From assembly GCF_014541205.1 (NCBI RefSeq), contig NZ_CP061280.1, forward strand, positions 372,001 through 436,000: 64,000 nucleotides of DNA, in the 5' to 3' direction. The notes below the pieces were generated by a model. That model saw nothing but the letters and a program-made list of their open reading frames with translations. It ran no database searches and was not told the DNA's origin. This stretch comes from Mannheimia bovis. Its GTDB lineage: Bacteria > Pseudomonadota > Gammaproteobacteria > Enterobacterales > Pasteurellaceae. Every line of letters begins with the position of its first letter. The first letter of the stretch is position 1. Shown piece by piece: positions 1 to 8,668 of this stretch. The position numbers were made by a program, and so were the translations under genes.

Positions 1-717
1 ATAGTCGTTACGCCATTTTTCAACCGGTGGTAAACCGCAAGATTGAGGCGTGTCTTTCATCATAAAATAGATTGGAATCGCCGCAATCATCGCTGCAATA
101 CCCGGATAGTACAACGCTTGTTGCCAAATATCTTTTGCGGTTGCTTCAACACCATATGTGTTGTAGAAAATTGCACCGGCTAAAATCACCATTAAGCCCG
201 GTACCATACCACCCACGTTGTGAGCACAGTTCCAAATAGAAACGATAGTACCGCGTTCAGATTTAGACCACCAGTGAACCATCGTACGACCACACGGCGG
301 CCAACCCATACCTTGGAACCAACCGTTTAAGAAGATCATAACAAACATTACCGCAATGCCTGAAGTTGCCCACGGCATCAAGCCCATCATAGTCATACAT
401 AAACCGGACAGTAATAAACCGAACGGTAAAAAGACTTTCGGATTTGAGCGGTCTGACATCCACGCCATCACAAATTTTGATAAACCGTACGCTAAACCGG
501 CACCGGTACCGATGATACCGAGTTCCGCTTTGTTGTATAAACCGGCTTCAATTAAACCTTTTTGTGCTAAGTCGAAGTTAGCACGCACAAAATAATAAGC
601 GGCATAGCCGAAAAAAATACCTGCAAACACTTGCCAACGTAAGAATTTGTATCTTGCATCAACTTTGTCCGCCGGCAACTCCGCAATATGCGGAGCGGGT
701 TTAAATGGACCAAACAT
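1..717 (-). CDS. glpT: Glycerol-3-phosphate transporter GlpT (partial, N-terminal 239 residues)
   Basis: Inner-membrane antiporter of the major facilitator superfamily that imports sn-glycerol-3-phosphate in exchange for phosphate. The reading frame is open from the ATG at 717 to the window edge, so the C-terminal half is missing. The translation begins [20 protein letters not shown] and continues with the GlpT-typical [20 protein letters not shown] first helix and the [11 protein letters not shown] segment. A GGAGAA ribosome site lies just upstream. It is divergent from glpD across 364 bases with a CRP palindrome, as expected for a glp regulon that imports and then oxidises glycerol-3-phosphate. 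The identification rests on recognised sequence, not on a search. Confidence 0.95.
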   Translation of the reverse strand, partial: MFGPFKPAPHIAELPADKVDARYKFLRWQVFAGIFFGYAAYYFVRANFDLAQKGLIEAGLYNKAELGIIGTGAGLAYGLSKFVMAWMSDRSNPKVFLPFGLLLSGLCMTMMGLMPWATSGIAVMFVMIFLNGWFQGMGWPPCGRTMVHWWSKSERGTIVSIWNCAHNVGGMVPGLMVILAGAIFYNTYGVEATAKDIWQQALYYPGIAAMIAAIPIYFMMKDTPQSCGLPPVEKWRNDY

Positions 718-812
718 TTTTATTCTCCAATATAATTATTAAGTAATACCTATTCTTAGGTCGGTCAATAATATCTGAAAATAACAAATGACAAAGTTAT
801 TTTTTGCAAAAG

Positions 813-828
813 TGTGATTTATTTCACA
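813..828. promoter_or_regulatory. CRP (cAMP receptor protein) binding site in the glpT-glpD intergenic region
   Basis: Perfect TGTGA-N6-TCACA palindrome (spacer TTTATT). It lies about 96 bases upstream of the glpT start and about 254 upstream of glpD, so it probably serves glpT and perhaps both. The rest of the 718-1081 interval is AT-rich promoter DNA with no gene. Confidence 0.85.
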
Positions 829-852
829 AAATTTTCACTTTAAACCATTTTA

Positions 853-866
853 AATTTTCGAAAATA
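853..866. promoter_or_regulatory. Possible GlpR operator half-sites
   Basis: The palindrome around TTTTCGAAAA matches the remembered GlpR half-site WATKYTCGWW on both strands, but the two half-sites overlap instead of lying side by side as in a full operator. The position between glpT and glpD is suitable. Weak evidence. Confidence 0.3.
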
Positions 867-1081
867 CGCATTTTATTCTTGTATATCTAATCTAACTACT
901 TATAAAAAAGCCACTTTACACAACTGAAAAGCAGTAACTTACGATTTAAATTCAATAATTTTGTGATATAGATCTGATTTTCAAACAAATCTATTTGAAC
1001 TCATTTTATTTTCGTTTATGCTAATAAAGTTTAAATTAAGTTCAAATTCGAGCAATCAGCATCGAACAAAAGGAGCAAAAA

Positions 1082-2674
1082 ATGCAAAGAAATCAACAAC
1101 TCGCTCAAGTGCAACAAACACAAAAATGGGATTTCATTATTATTGGTGGCGGTGCAAGCGGTTTAGGTATTGCAGTAGATACCGCCTCTCGTGGCTATAA
1201 AACCTTATTGTTAGAAAGCCACGACTTCGCTAAAGGGACATCAAGCCGTAGTACTAAATTAGTACACGGTGGTGTGCGTTATTTAGCCAATGGCGATGTC
1301 GCATTAGTGAGAGAGGCATTGCGTGAACGTGGTCGCTTAGCTAAAAATGCGGCTCACCTCTTTAAAAACCAAAGTTTCATTATTCCAAATTACACCCTTA
1401 AAGATTGTTTAATGTACCGTGTTGGTTTAGGAATGTACGATATGCTTTCAGGCAATCTCAGTTTAGGTAAAACCCAAAACATTGATAAAGCTGAAGCAAA
1501 AAGACGTTTACCAACATTAAACGATTTGGGTTTGCGTGCAGGAACAGTTTATCAAGACGGACAATTTGATGATGCTCGTTTAGCCGTAAATATGGCTCAA
1601 ACAGTGGTAGAACAAGGCGGAACAGTGCTAAACCACGCTAAAGTAACGTCATTGCACAAAACACCACAGGGCAAAATTGATGGCGTAACTTTCTACGATG
1701 AGCTAAACCAACAAGAGCATACAGTATTTGGTACAGCAGTGATTAATGCAACCGGCGTATTTATGAATGATATTTTAAGTATGGATCACGGCAGCCCGAA
1801 AAAATTCGTTGTGCCAAGTCAAGGGATTCACTTAGTGTTAGATAAATCATTCTTACCAAGTAATGATGCATTAATGATTCCTAAAACCTCAGACGGTCGT
1901 GTGCTATTCGCTGTGCCTTGGCACGATGTGCTAGTCGTAGGCACAACGGATACGTTAATCGAACACCCATCTTACGAACCTATTCCGTTAGAACAAGAGG
2001 TAAACTTTATTTTAACTACTGCTGGGCAATATCTGACAAAAAAACCAACCCGAGATGATGTAAAAGCCGTATTCGCAGGACAACGCCCGCTTGCTGCACC
2101 TGAAAAAGAAGGTCAAAGCACGAAAGAGGTTTCTCGTAGCCATAAAGTTTTAACCGACCCGACTAGTGGCTTGGTTACTATCACAGGTGGTAAATGGACA
2201 ACTTATCGCCAAATGGCAGAAGATACGGTGGAAGAAGCATTAAAAGTTCACCCACAATTAGGCAACAAACCTTGTAGAACGGTCGATTTATCTATTCACG
2301 GTAATATTCCAGCAGAATTAGTTAATTTACAAGATCATCTCTACGTTTATGGTTCAGACATTCCGGAACTACGAGGCTTAATGACCGCTTACCCTGAATA
2401 TGCGGAAAAACTCCACCCAAGATTGGATTACACTGTGGCTGAAGTGATTTGGGCGGTTCGTAATGAGATGGCTCAAACAGTAGAAGATGTATTAGCACGC
2501 CGCGTTCGCTTACTCTTTACTGATGCAAGAGCTGCAATTGACAGTGCAGCTAAAGTTGCTGCAATTATGGCGAAAGAAATGGGTAAAGATGAAGTGTGGC
2601 AACAAGCCCAAGTATCTCAATTCCTTGAAGTGGCAAAACACTACTTACTTGTGGATTACCAACCGCAAAATTAA
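1082..2674 (+). CDS. glpD: FAD-dependent glycerol-3-phosphate dehydrogenase (GlpD type)
   Basis: Oxidises glycerol-3-phosphate to dihydroxyacetone phosphate and passes electrons to the quinone pool at the inner membrane. The 530-residue protein has the Rossmann FAD motif GGGASG at residues 22-27, then the family segment GTSSRSTKLVHGGVRYL and, later, TDTLIEHP and the glycine/lysine loop TITGGKWTTYRQM. It is about 30 residues longer than E. coli GlpD, mostly at a polar N-terminus before the FAD motif. The start is set by AAAGGAGC seven bases upstream. Its partner glpT is divergent. The anaerobic GlpABC complex is an alternative, but no glpB or glpC follows; the next gene is on the other strand behind a terminator. 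Confidence 0.9.
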   Translation: MQRNQQLAQVQQTQKWDFIIIGGGASGLGIAVDTASRGYKTLLLESHDFAKGTSSRSTKLVHGGVRYLANGDVALVREALRERGRLAKNAAHLFKNQSFIIPNYTLKDCLMYRVGLGMYDMLSGNLSLGKTQNIDKAEAKRRLPTLNDLGLRAGTVYQDGQFDDARLAVNMAQTVVEQGGTVLNHAKVTSLHKTPQGKIDGVTFYDELNQQEHTVFGTAVINATGVFMNDILSMDHGSPKKFVVPSQGIHLVLDKSFLPSNDALMIPKTSDGRVLFAVPWHDVLVVGTTDTLIEHPSYEPIPLEQEVNFILTTAGQYLTKKPTRDDVKAVFAGQRPLAAPEKEGQSTKEVSRSHKVLTDPTSGLVTITGGKWTTYRQMAEDTVEEALKVHPQLGNKPCRTVDLSIHGNIPAELVNLQDHLYVYGSDIPELRGLMTAYPEYAEKLHPRLDYTVAEVIWAVRNEMAQTVEDVLARRVRLLFTDARAAIDSAAKVAAIMAKEMGKDEVWQQAQVSQFLEVAKHYLLVDYQPQN

Positions 2675-2708
2675 TCACAAGCGGTCATATTTTTCATAAA
2701 AATTACAA

Positions 2709-2739
2709 AAAAATAGCGAACTTAATGTTCGCTATTTTT
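2709..2739. terminator. Bidirectional terminator between glpD and tnaB
   Basis: Stem AAATAGCGAAC / GTTCGCTATTT with a 5-base loop and A/T runs on both sides. The two converging genes glpD (+) and tnaB (-) can share it. A USS core ACAAGCGGT lies between glpD and the stem. Confidence 0.85.
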
Positions 2740-2750
2740 ATTTCAATACT

Positions 2751-3965
2751 TTAGCCTTTGTAAACCGGCAACATCTCAAACATTGCAAGGAAGTGGAATA
2801 CCGCCACCAATACACCAAACAGGATAACCGCACCAATCAATAGATTGCCACCACCCACTTTAAATCCCTCTTGCAAACCTTGCTGGCGAACTTTATAAAC
2901 CAACACAGCAGGGATAATGCACGTCCAAATCGTTGCTACTGCCCCTGCATACCCAATCGCCGTCACAAAACCGAATGGGAACAGAATAGAGAGTACCAAC
3001 GGCGGCAAGAAAGTAACAAGATAACTTTTAGTTCTGCCTGCTTTGTCATTTTGGAAACCAAAGAAGTCTGCCAAAAAATCAAACACGCCCAACCCCACAC
3101 CGATAAATGAGGATAAAATTGCCGCCATCGAAAACGCATTCAATGAGTGTTTGACTGACGCTGAATCAACCACACCACCTAAGATTTTCAACAACACATC
3201 CACATTGCCACCACTTTTAATAATAGGGGCAAATTGATCTCGTGGTAAATTACCGAAAATACTTACCACCCAAACAAAGTAAAGCAGGAATGAAATTAAA
3301 GTACCATAGAAAATTGCTTTTGCCGCTTTTTTCTCCTCACCGTAGTAAGCTCGCATTGATGACACTGAGTGATGATAACCAAAGGAAGTCAATGCTACAG
3401 GCAACATCATCATCGCATACTTGAGGTAGCCCGAATCATTGGCGGATTGGGTGTCAAACAACGTATCAAAGCTGATATTTGCCGTTAATCCCAAAATACT
3501 AAACACAAAACTTAGTACCATAAAGACGATCAAAATGACTGAGATTCTGTCCACCGCACGAGTTGAATGCCAGACAAAAGCCCCAAACACCAACACAAAC
3601 AACGCTGAGGCGACTTTGCTATTTAGTCCCAGAAGCTCTTGTAAAATCAAACCGGAAGAGGTGATATACGCATAAAGTAAAATCCCACCAACAAAATAGA
3701 CTGCTAAGTTATTAATCATATTAACTTGGCAGCCTAATACATCTTTGGTAACTGTATTAAACGAAGCTCGTAAATCATACTTTCTATAGGCTTCTAAAAG
3801 CATAAAACCAGAAAGCATCATCACTGACATAGTTAGCAACAACACTAATATTGTCCAGATTGTCCAAGCCCCTGAGCCGGCACTGGGAAGTCCTAGCATT
3901 CCCGCACCAACACACACGCTGGCAATAATACACGCGCCGCCAAAAACAGAAGGTTGTTTTTTCAT
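2751..3965 (-). CDS. tnaB: Tryptophan permease, aromatic amino acid (HAAAP) family
   Basis: Inner-membrane proton-coupled importer of tryptophan (family also contains Mtr and TyrP). 404 residues with about 11 hydrophobic segments. The N-terminus GACIIASVCVGAGMLGLP carries the glycine-rich first-helix motif of the family, and the segment SGGNVDVL plus DFLADFFG closely resemble TnaB. Start at 3965 is preceded by GGAGTTCCTT. It lies 64 bases downstream of tnaA in the same direction, the gene order of the E. coli tna operon, so it most likely feeds tryptophanase. Specificity for tryptophan over tyrosine is inferred from this context. Confidence 0.88.
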   Translation of the reverse strand: MKKQPSVFGGACIIASVCVGAGMLGLPSAGSGAWTIWTILVLLLTMSVMMLSGFMLLEAYRKYDLRASFNTVTKDVLGCQVNMINNLAVYFVGGILLYAYITSSGLILQELLGLNSKVASALFVLVFGAFVWHSTRAVDRISVILIVFMVLSFVFSILGLTANISFDTLFDTQSANDSGYLKYAMMMLPVALTSFGYHHSVSSMRAYYGEEKKAAKAIFYGTLISFLLYFVWVVSIFGNLPRDQFAPIIKSGGNVDVLLKILGGVVDSASVKHSLNAFSMAAILSSFIGVGLGVFDFLADFFGFQNDKAGRTKSYLVTFLPPLVLSILFPFGFVTAIGYAGAVATIWTCIIPAVLVYKVRQQGLQEGFKVGGGNLLIGAVILFGVLVAVFHFLAMFEMLPVYKG

Positions 3966-3991
3966 AAGGAACTCCTTATTGAATATTATTT

Positions 3992-4019
3992 GGCTACCCC
4001 TTCCTTAGCAGGGGTAGCT
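3992..4019 (-). terminator. Hairpin between tnaA and tnaB
   Basis: Stem GCTACCCC / GGGGTAGC with an A-T extension. It is not followed by a clear T run on the minus strand, so it is more likely an mRNA-stabilising or partly attenuating hairpin than a full terminator. Confidence 0.5.
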
Positions 4020-4029
4020 ATTCGTGTAG

Positions 4030-5448
4030 TTATTCCACTTCTTTTAATAATGCGGTGAAATGCCTTAACACTTTCGGTTCATAAGTAAAAGTCAGCCCTT
4101 TGATATTTGCAGCATTTTCTTTCACTTTTTGGAACGCTTCAATAATAAAATCCATATGAGTTTGGGTATAAGTTGCACGCGGAATCGTTAAACGTAGTAA
4201 CTCCGCAGGGCAAGGCAGTTGTTTGCCCGTTTTCGGGTCGCGTCCAAGCAGGAACGAGCCGATTTCCACCGCACGAATACCTGCTACTTTATACAATTCA
4301 CAAGCAAGAGCTTGTGCCGGGAACTGCTCTGGTGGGATATGTGGCAACAGTTTGCCTGCATCCACGAACGCCGCGTGCCCGCCAGCTTGTTGGCAAACCA
4401 CACCGATCGCTTCCAAACCATCCACTAAATATTGCACTTGATTGATGCGATATGCTAACCAATCTTGACGCATACCATCACGCAGCCCGACGGCTAAACG
4501 CTCCATAGCACCGCCTTCTAAACCGCCGTAGGTTGGGAAACCTTCCTGCACTACACAAAGCGTGCGGCATTCAGTATAAACGTCAAACCATTTATCATCT
4601 TTAAAGCAGAGCAAGCCACCCATTTGTACCATCGCATCTTTTTTCGCCGACATCGCCAACATATCAGCATATTTATAGCTTTCAAAGGTAATCTGCTCAA
4701 TCGTCCAATCTTTGTAGGCTTCTTCACGCTGCTGAATAAAGTAGGCATTTTCGGCAAAGCGGGCAGAATCCATCACTACAGGGATATCATATTTCTTGGC
4801 AATCGCATACATACCTTTCATATTTTCAATTGAAACAGGCTGACCACCCGCAGAGTTACAAGTGATGGTACAAACAATATACGGTACGTTTTTCGGTTCA
4901 GCTTCTAAAATCGTTTTTTCAAGCTGTTCTAAGTCAAAATTACCTTTGAAATCGCTACGCACGCCGGTATCAAATGCCTCTTTGGTATAAGTATTTTTCA
5001 CCGTACAACCGTTGATTTGACTATGCCCTTGCGTGGTATCAAAGAAATAGTTGGAGATCACCACCATTTTGCTACGATCTAAGCCCTTTTCCTGCTCACG
5101 CTTTTTGATCAACACAGGAATATAGATCTGCTCCGCACCTCGCCCTTGGTGGGTTGGAATGGTATATTGATAGCCAAAAATCTCTTTCACTGCATCAGCC
5201 AAAGCATAGTAGCTGCGACTGCCGCTATAAGCTTCATCACCCCGTAACATTGCAGCTTGCATATCTTGAGTAATTGCCCCCGTACCACTGTCGGTCAGCA
5301 AATCAATAAAAACATCATCGCTGTCTAATAAAAATGGGTTCATTCCGGCTTTTAAAATCGCTTGGTCGCGATATTCACGGGTGGTACGTTTAACAGGTTC
5401 AATAACACGAATACGAAACGGTTCAGGTAAATGTTTAAAATTTTGCAT
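4030..5448 (-). CDS. tnaA: Tryptophanase (L-tryptophan indole-lyase)
   Basis: PLP enzyme that splits tryptophan to indole, pyruvate and ammonia in the cytoplasm. The 472-residue product begins [20 protein letters not shown], almost identical to E. coli TnaA, and keeps the same near-identity to the end ([14 protein letters not shown] contains the PLP lysine near residue 270; [17 protein letters not shown]). A longer frame opens ten codons upstream, but the AAGGG site at the usual distance and the family N-terminus favour 5448. It is preceded by tnaC and followed by tnaB, a complete and apparently functional operon. This predicts an indole-positive strain. Confidence 0.97.
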   Translation of the reverse strand: MQNFKHLPEPFRIRVIEPVKRTTREYRDQAILKAGMNPFLLDSDDVFIDLLTDSGTGAITQDMQAAMLRGDEAYSGSRSYYALADAVKEIFGYQYTIPTHQGRGAEQIYIPVLIKKREQEKGLDRSKMVVISNYFFDTTQGHSQINGCTVKNTYTKEAFDTGVRSDFKGNFDLEQLEKTILEAEPKNVPYIVCTITCNSAGGQPVSIENMKGMYAIAKKYDIPVVMDSARFAENAYFIQQREEAYKDWTIEQITFESYKYADMLAMSAKKDAMVQMGGLLCFKDDKWFDVYTECRTLCVVQEGFPTYGGLEGGAMERLAVGLRDGMRQDWLAYRINQVQYLVDGLEAIGVVCQQAGGHAAFVDAGKLLPHIPPEQFPAQALACELYKVAGIRAVEIGSFLLGRDPKTGKQLPCPAELLRLTIPRATYTQTHMDFIIEAFQKVKENAANIKGLTFTYEPKVLRHFTALLKEVE

Positions 5449-5531
5449 AGAAAATCCCTTACTAACCTTAGTTAGCAAAAATAAAAATAGAAAGGTTGAT
5501 TAAAAATAAAAGGAGCAACTAATTGCTTACA

Positions 5532-5618
5532 TTAGCAGGAAATTAAGGGAAAGAAAAAGGAGAGCTTGTGATCGAGATTAAACCATCGACTTAATACACT
5601 TTTTTTGAGAAATTTCAT
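5532..5618 (-). CDS. tnaC: Tryptophanase operon leader peptide TnaC (28 residues)
   Basis: Short reading frame upstream of tnaA with a strong GGAGGAAC site five bases before the ATG. The peptide reads MKFLKKSVLSRWFNLDHK followed by LSFFFPLISC. Trp12, Asp16 and Pro24 fall at exactly the positions of the critical residues of E. coli TnaC, and the WFN-L/I-D core is the same. In E. coli the nascent peptide stalls the ribosome when tryptophan is high and so prevents Rho termination before tnaA. Unlike E. coli, Pro24 is not the last residue: four residues (LISC) and a UAA stop follow. A boxA-like TTGCTCCTTTTA lies just downstream (about 5507-5518), 83 bases before tnaA. Too short for normal gene calling. 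Confidence 0.9.
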   Translation of the reverse strand: MKFLKKSVLSRWFNLDHKLSFFFPLISC

Positions 5619-5729
5619 AATATGTTCCTCCATAATATGTTTCTCAAGGGTTGGTGGAAAATCGTGATAGATAATAGTTCGATAAGTATATAGAAAGTGA
5701 AGTTTTTATCATCTCCTAAATATCAAAAA

Positions 5730-5745
5730 TGTGATCTGATTCACA
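5730..5745. promoter_or_regulatory. CRP site upstream of tnaCAB
   Basis: Perfect TGTGA-TCTGAT-TCACA palindrome about 112 bases upstream of the tnaC start. E. coli tna is likewise strictly CRP-dependent, so catabolite control of indole formation is expected. Confidence 0.9.
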
Positions 5746-5783
5746 ACATTTACATCAGAGATAAAAATTGACGCCAATAAAAA

Positions 5784-5829
5784 ACAAGCGGTCAATTTTG
5801 CAAAAAAAGTTGTAAAATTGACCGCTTGT
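5784..5829. terminator. Inverted USS pair forming a terminator after yqjK
   Basis: Perfect 16-base inverted repeat ACAAGCGGTCAATTTT / AAAATTGACCGCTTGT with a 14-base loop. It sits directly after the yqjK stop and before the tna promoter, so it should end the yqj transcript. Both arms are uptake signal sequences. Confidence 0.85.
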
Positions 5830-5836
5830 ATCTTGA

Positions 5837-6115
5837 TTATCGTCTATTTTGCTTCTGCTTCAATAAAAACAGAGCAATTAATCCCAATGCGGAATAACCA
5901 ACTCCTTTAGTTTTCAGGAATTTTTTCAACATAAACTCTAATACTGCCGTTGTTGCAACAGGAGACGAAATAAGTGATAAACCTGTATTTCTCGCTTGTT
6001 TAAACGGCTGAACAATATCGTTTTTAGTTTTATTGGTTTCCGCTTTAAAACGCATTCTCAGGGCATTGCCTTTCATAATCAAAAGTTCTTTTTCTGATAG
6101 TTTTAAATCTTCCAT
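5837..6115 (-). CDS. yqjK: YqjK-like protein
   Basis: 92-residue protein, basic and mostly helical, ending in a short hydrophobic stretch (ALGLIALFLL) and KQKQNRR. Short proteins of this type follow yqjE in many gammaproteobacteria; the molecular role is unknown. An upstream ATG at 6130 overlaps yqjE by 11 bases, but GGGGAGT lies at the right distance for the ATG at 6115, and the protein then begins MEDLKLSEKE. It is the last gene of the yqjDEK set, ahead of an inverted-USS terminator. Confidence 0.75.
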   Translation of the reverse strand: MEDLKLSEKELLIMKGNALRMRFKAETNKTKNDIVQPFKQARNTGLSLISSPVATTAVLEFMLKKFLKTKGVGYSALGLIALFLLKQKQNRR

Positions 6116-6119
6116 TTTA

Positions 6120-6527
6120 TTACTCCCCATTATTATCCTTAAAATTATCTTTAAAGGTTAATGCACTTTTAAATGCCGCAATATCTAATTTGAGTTCATC
6201 TAACGTACTTTGCATAAAACTGGTTTGTTTTTTCAAAGAAGCGATAATCCCCCAAACAAAGAGCAATACTAATATTAAACTTATGCCCGAAATAGCAAAA
6301 AATGCAACAACCTTATATTCAGGCAATAAATAATTATCTAAGGCAAATAATAAGCTAATAAATGAAAACAATAAAAATATAAAGACTAATAATGCTAAAA
6401 CTAAAACAGAAATTAATTGATTTTTTTGTTCATTAATTTCCAGCCTTGCCATTTCACCACGAACTTGAATTATTTCTAATAAAGTAACAAGACTATTTCT
6501 AAATCCGGATTTAATATTATCTAACAT
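6120..6527 (-). CDS. yqjE: YqjE-like inner-membrane protein (phage holin superfamily III fold)
   Basis: 135 residues with an amphipathic N-terminus and two strong membrane segments (ISVLVLALLVFIFLLFSF and VVAFFAISGISLILVLLF) separated by a short charged loop. This layout is that of YqjE, which the Pfam holin superfamily III groups by fold and not by proven lysis. Located between yqjD and yqjK. Probably a stress or stationary-phase membrane protein; no evidence for a phage. Confidence 0.8.
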   Translation of the reverse strand: MLDNIKSGFRNSLVTLLEIIQVRGEMARLEINEQKNQLISVLVLALLVFIFLLFSFISLLFALDNYLLPEYKVVAFFAISGISLILVLLFVWGIIASLKKQTSFMQSTLDELKLDIAAFKSALTFKDNFKDNNGE

Positions 6528-6550
6528 ATCACATTCCTTGTATTAAACAA

Positions 6551-6576
6551 TAAGCCACACCAAAAGGCGTGGCTTA
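6551..6576 (-). terminator. Hairpin between yqjD and yqjE
   Basis: Stem TAAGCCACACC / GGCGTGGCTTA with an AAAA loop and one mismatch. On the minus strand it is followed by TTGTTTAATA, a weak T tract, so it may partly terminate after yqjD and make YqjD more abundant than YqjE. Confidence 0.6.
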
Positions 6577-6617
6577 ATTATCTAATTAAAACATTTTAAT
6601 TAATTTAAAGAAAATTA

Positions 6618-6929
6618 TTATCTTCTTGCAACTAAAACACCTAATAATAATCCAACCACACCGGCAACAGTAATTGCTTTATATGGATTATCGTGCACTA
6701 AGGTATCTGTTTGTTTTGCAACGTTTTTAGCACTATCAATAGTATCGTCTTTTAATGTAGCGAAACGATATTTAACATCATCAAACTGTTCAGATAATCT
6801 GTGTTTTAATTTTTTATATTCTTCTGTAGATGAATCTGACGTTTCGTTAAATAATTCTTCTGCATTTTTTAAGATTTCACGAATTTCATTCGTTAATTCT
6901 TCACGTTTTGCATCTAAACTCTTAGCCAT
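6618..6929 (-). CDS. yqjD: ElaB/YqjD/DUF883 family membrane-anchored ribosome-binding protein
   Basis: 103 residues. The soluble helical part (residues 1-75) is rich in Glu and Lys, followed by the family C-terminus HDNPYKAITVAGVVGLLLG with a glycine-spaced membrane helix and a final ARR. In E. coli YqjD anchors stationary-phase ribosomes to the inner membrane; that function is carried over by family only. The start at 6929 has GGAGAGT upstream and gives MAKSLDAKREE; an 11-codon extension upstream lacks a ribosome site. First gene of yqjDEK. Confidence 0.85.
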   Translation of the reverse strand: MAKSLDAKREELTNEIREILKNAEELFNETSDSSTEEYKKLKHRLSEQFDDVKYRFATLKDDTIDSAKNVAKQTDTLVHDNPYKAITVAGVVGLLLGVLVARR

Positions 6930-7071
6930 AATTACTCTCCTTATATTTAGTGAATATGACATAAAACATAATTCATTTATGTTTCACTTACTAAAATACA
7001 GACCCCATACACCGATGTCAATATTTATTTTTAAACTTTATTTAATTTAATTTGGAAATTAAATAAACTAA

Positions 7072-7114
7072 AAGTGGTCATATTTTGCAATCTTTTTACA
7101 AAAAATGACCACTT
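7072..7114. terminator. Terminator downstream of lyxK
   Basis: Ten-base inverted repeat AAGTGGTCAT / ATGACCACTT with a 23-base loop, just after the lyxK stop. The arms look like decayed USS (AAGTGGTCA in place of CAAGCGGTCA). It closes the long yia-lyxK transcript. Confidence 0.65.
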
Positions 7115-7133
7115 ATAAAATAACTTACTGCTT

Positions 7134-8594
7134 TTAAAGCATTGCTTTAAGTGCATCAGTTAGCTTTTGATAACGCTGATATTTCGCCTGATAAGCGGCA
7201 TAATTTTCTGCATTTGTCTCAAATACTTGCATTTCTGCATTTAATGCTTGAACTTGAGTTGTATCAAGTCCTACAGCCTGCATTGCCATTAAGGCAGCAC
7301 CTAAACAACCGGTTTCTTCTACTTGTGGCACTTCAAGCCTCATTCCTGTTAAATCCGCCAACATTTGCATCCAGACTGTTGATTTCACCGGACCGCCGGT
7401 AACACGTAGTACTTTCGTTTGAGGGAAGCGAATAAACATACGGTTTAGGTGGTGCATTAGGCTGAATAATACGCCCTCATAAATCGCCTGTAACAAGTGC
7501 ATTTGCGTGTGGTAAGACTGCATTCCGTAGAAACTTGCCTGCATTCCCAAGCCTGCATTCGAACCATAGAGGAACGGCACAAATAACACCGAACTTTGTG
7601 CTGGCGGTAACGCAGCAATGCCCTCATTGATCTCTTGGTAGCTTAAATTACTCCACTGCTTCACAAACCATTCCAAATTGCCTGCGGACGTTGGGCTGGC
7701 TTCGTGAACGATAAATTTACCTGCTTCAGCATATTTGCCATAAACGAACGGTAGCGGTTGGTTAGGGTCAAGAGAATCGGTAATACCACTTACTACCGAC
7801 CAAGTGCCTAGCACCACGTTGAGCTTGCTTTCATCGTCTAGGTTCGCACAGCGAGCGGTAGAAACCACATCAAACAAACCACCTACAACAGGTGTACCCA
7901 CCGCTAAACCTGTTAGTTTTGCAGCATCTTCAGTTACGAAACCGGCTACTTTATTCGGTTCTATCACTGGAGGCAATTTTTCCAACACATCAGGCATACC
8001 GAGCAAATCAGCTAAACTTTGATCGTATTCGCCTTTCGCCATATTGTAGAGGTTGCTTTCAGAGATATTAGTCTCTTCGCAATGCAGCTCACCCGTGAGG
8101 CAAAAACGCAAATAGTCGTGCGACATTAATACCGAGCCAATTTGTGCATAACGCTCCGGCTCATTTTGTTGTACCCATTTCAAAATAGACACCGGATGCC
8201 CTGTCCAAAGCGTTTGGCGAGTGATCGGGTAAAGTTTTTCGGGAATCCCCTCAGCCTGCCACTGTTTAACAATCGCAAGTGAACGTTGGTCAGATGATAA
8301 AATCGCTCTGCCTAGTGGCTGATTGTTTTTATCAAGCAAAAATGCCCCTTTACCTTGGGCAGAAATGCCAACGCCTTTGATATTGCTTGGGTTTACCCCG
8401 CTTTTTTCTATCGTTAAACGTACCACTTCCGCACATACAGCCCAAAGCTGTTGCATATCACGCTCTGCATAGCCTGCCGTTTCGCTGATAACAGGGACAT
8501 TTTCACGGTGAAGTGCTTGAATATTGCCTTGATTGTCAAAAAGTGCGGCTTTGATAAAAGTACCGCCGCAGTCGATGCCGAGAGTATAGTTCAT
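7134..8594 (-). CDS. lyxK: L-xylulose kinase (FGGY family)
   Basis: Cytoplasmic sugar kinase predicted to make L-xylulose 5-phosphate from L-xylulose. 486 residues with the FGGY N-terminal phosphate loop GIDCGGTFIKAALF and the C-terminal nucleotide loop RVTGGPVKS; the segments GISAQGKGAF and SHDYLRFCLTGEL closely follow H. influenzae LyxK. A second ATG four codons upstream (8606) is possible; no strong ribosome site distinguishes the two. It is the last gene of the minus-strand yia-type cluster. The downstream E. coli partners (sgbH, sgbU, sgbE) are absent here, so the epimerases for the product must lie elsewhere. Confidence 0.85.
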   Translation of the reverse strand: MNYTLGIDCGGTFIKAALFDNQGNIQALHRENVPVISETAGYAERDMQQLWAVCAEVVRLTIEKSGVNPSNIKGVGISAQGKGAFLLDKNNQPLGRAILSSDQRSLAIVKQWQAEGIPEKLYPITRQTLWTGHPVSILKWVQQNEPERYAQIGSVLMSHDYLRFCLTGELHCEETNISESNLYNMAKGEYDQSLADLLGMPDVLEKLPPVIEPNKVAGFVTEDAAKLTGLAVGTPVVGGLFDVVSTARCANLDDESKLNVVLGTWSVVSGITDSLDPNQPLPFVYGKYAEAGKFIVHEASPTSAGNLEWFVKQWSNLSYQEINEGIAALPPAQSSVLFVPFLYGSNAGLGMQASFYGMQSYHTQMHLLQAIYEGVLFSLMHHLNRMFIRFPQTKVLRVTGGPVKSTVWMQMLADLTGMRLEVPQVEETGCLGAALMAMQAVGLDTTQVQALNAEMQVFETNAENYAAYQAKYQRYQKLTDALKAML

Positions 8595-8668
8595 TTTGTT
8601 ATCCATTATTTGTTTGTAAAAAATTTTGAAAAAATAACCGCTTGTAAATGCAAAAATATTTTTTATCT

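Noticed and set aside
5449-5478. N-terminal extension of tnaA (10 codons)
   Set aside because: The E. coli-like N-terminus and ribosome site fit 5448.
6120-6527. Phage holin suggesting a prophage remnant
   Set aside because: The holin-superfamily fold belongs to YqjE; it is flanked by yqjD and yqjK, with no phage genes.
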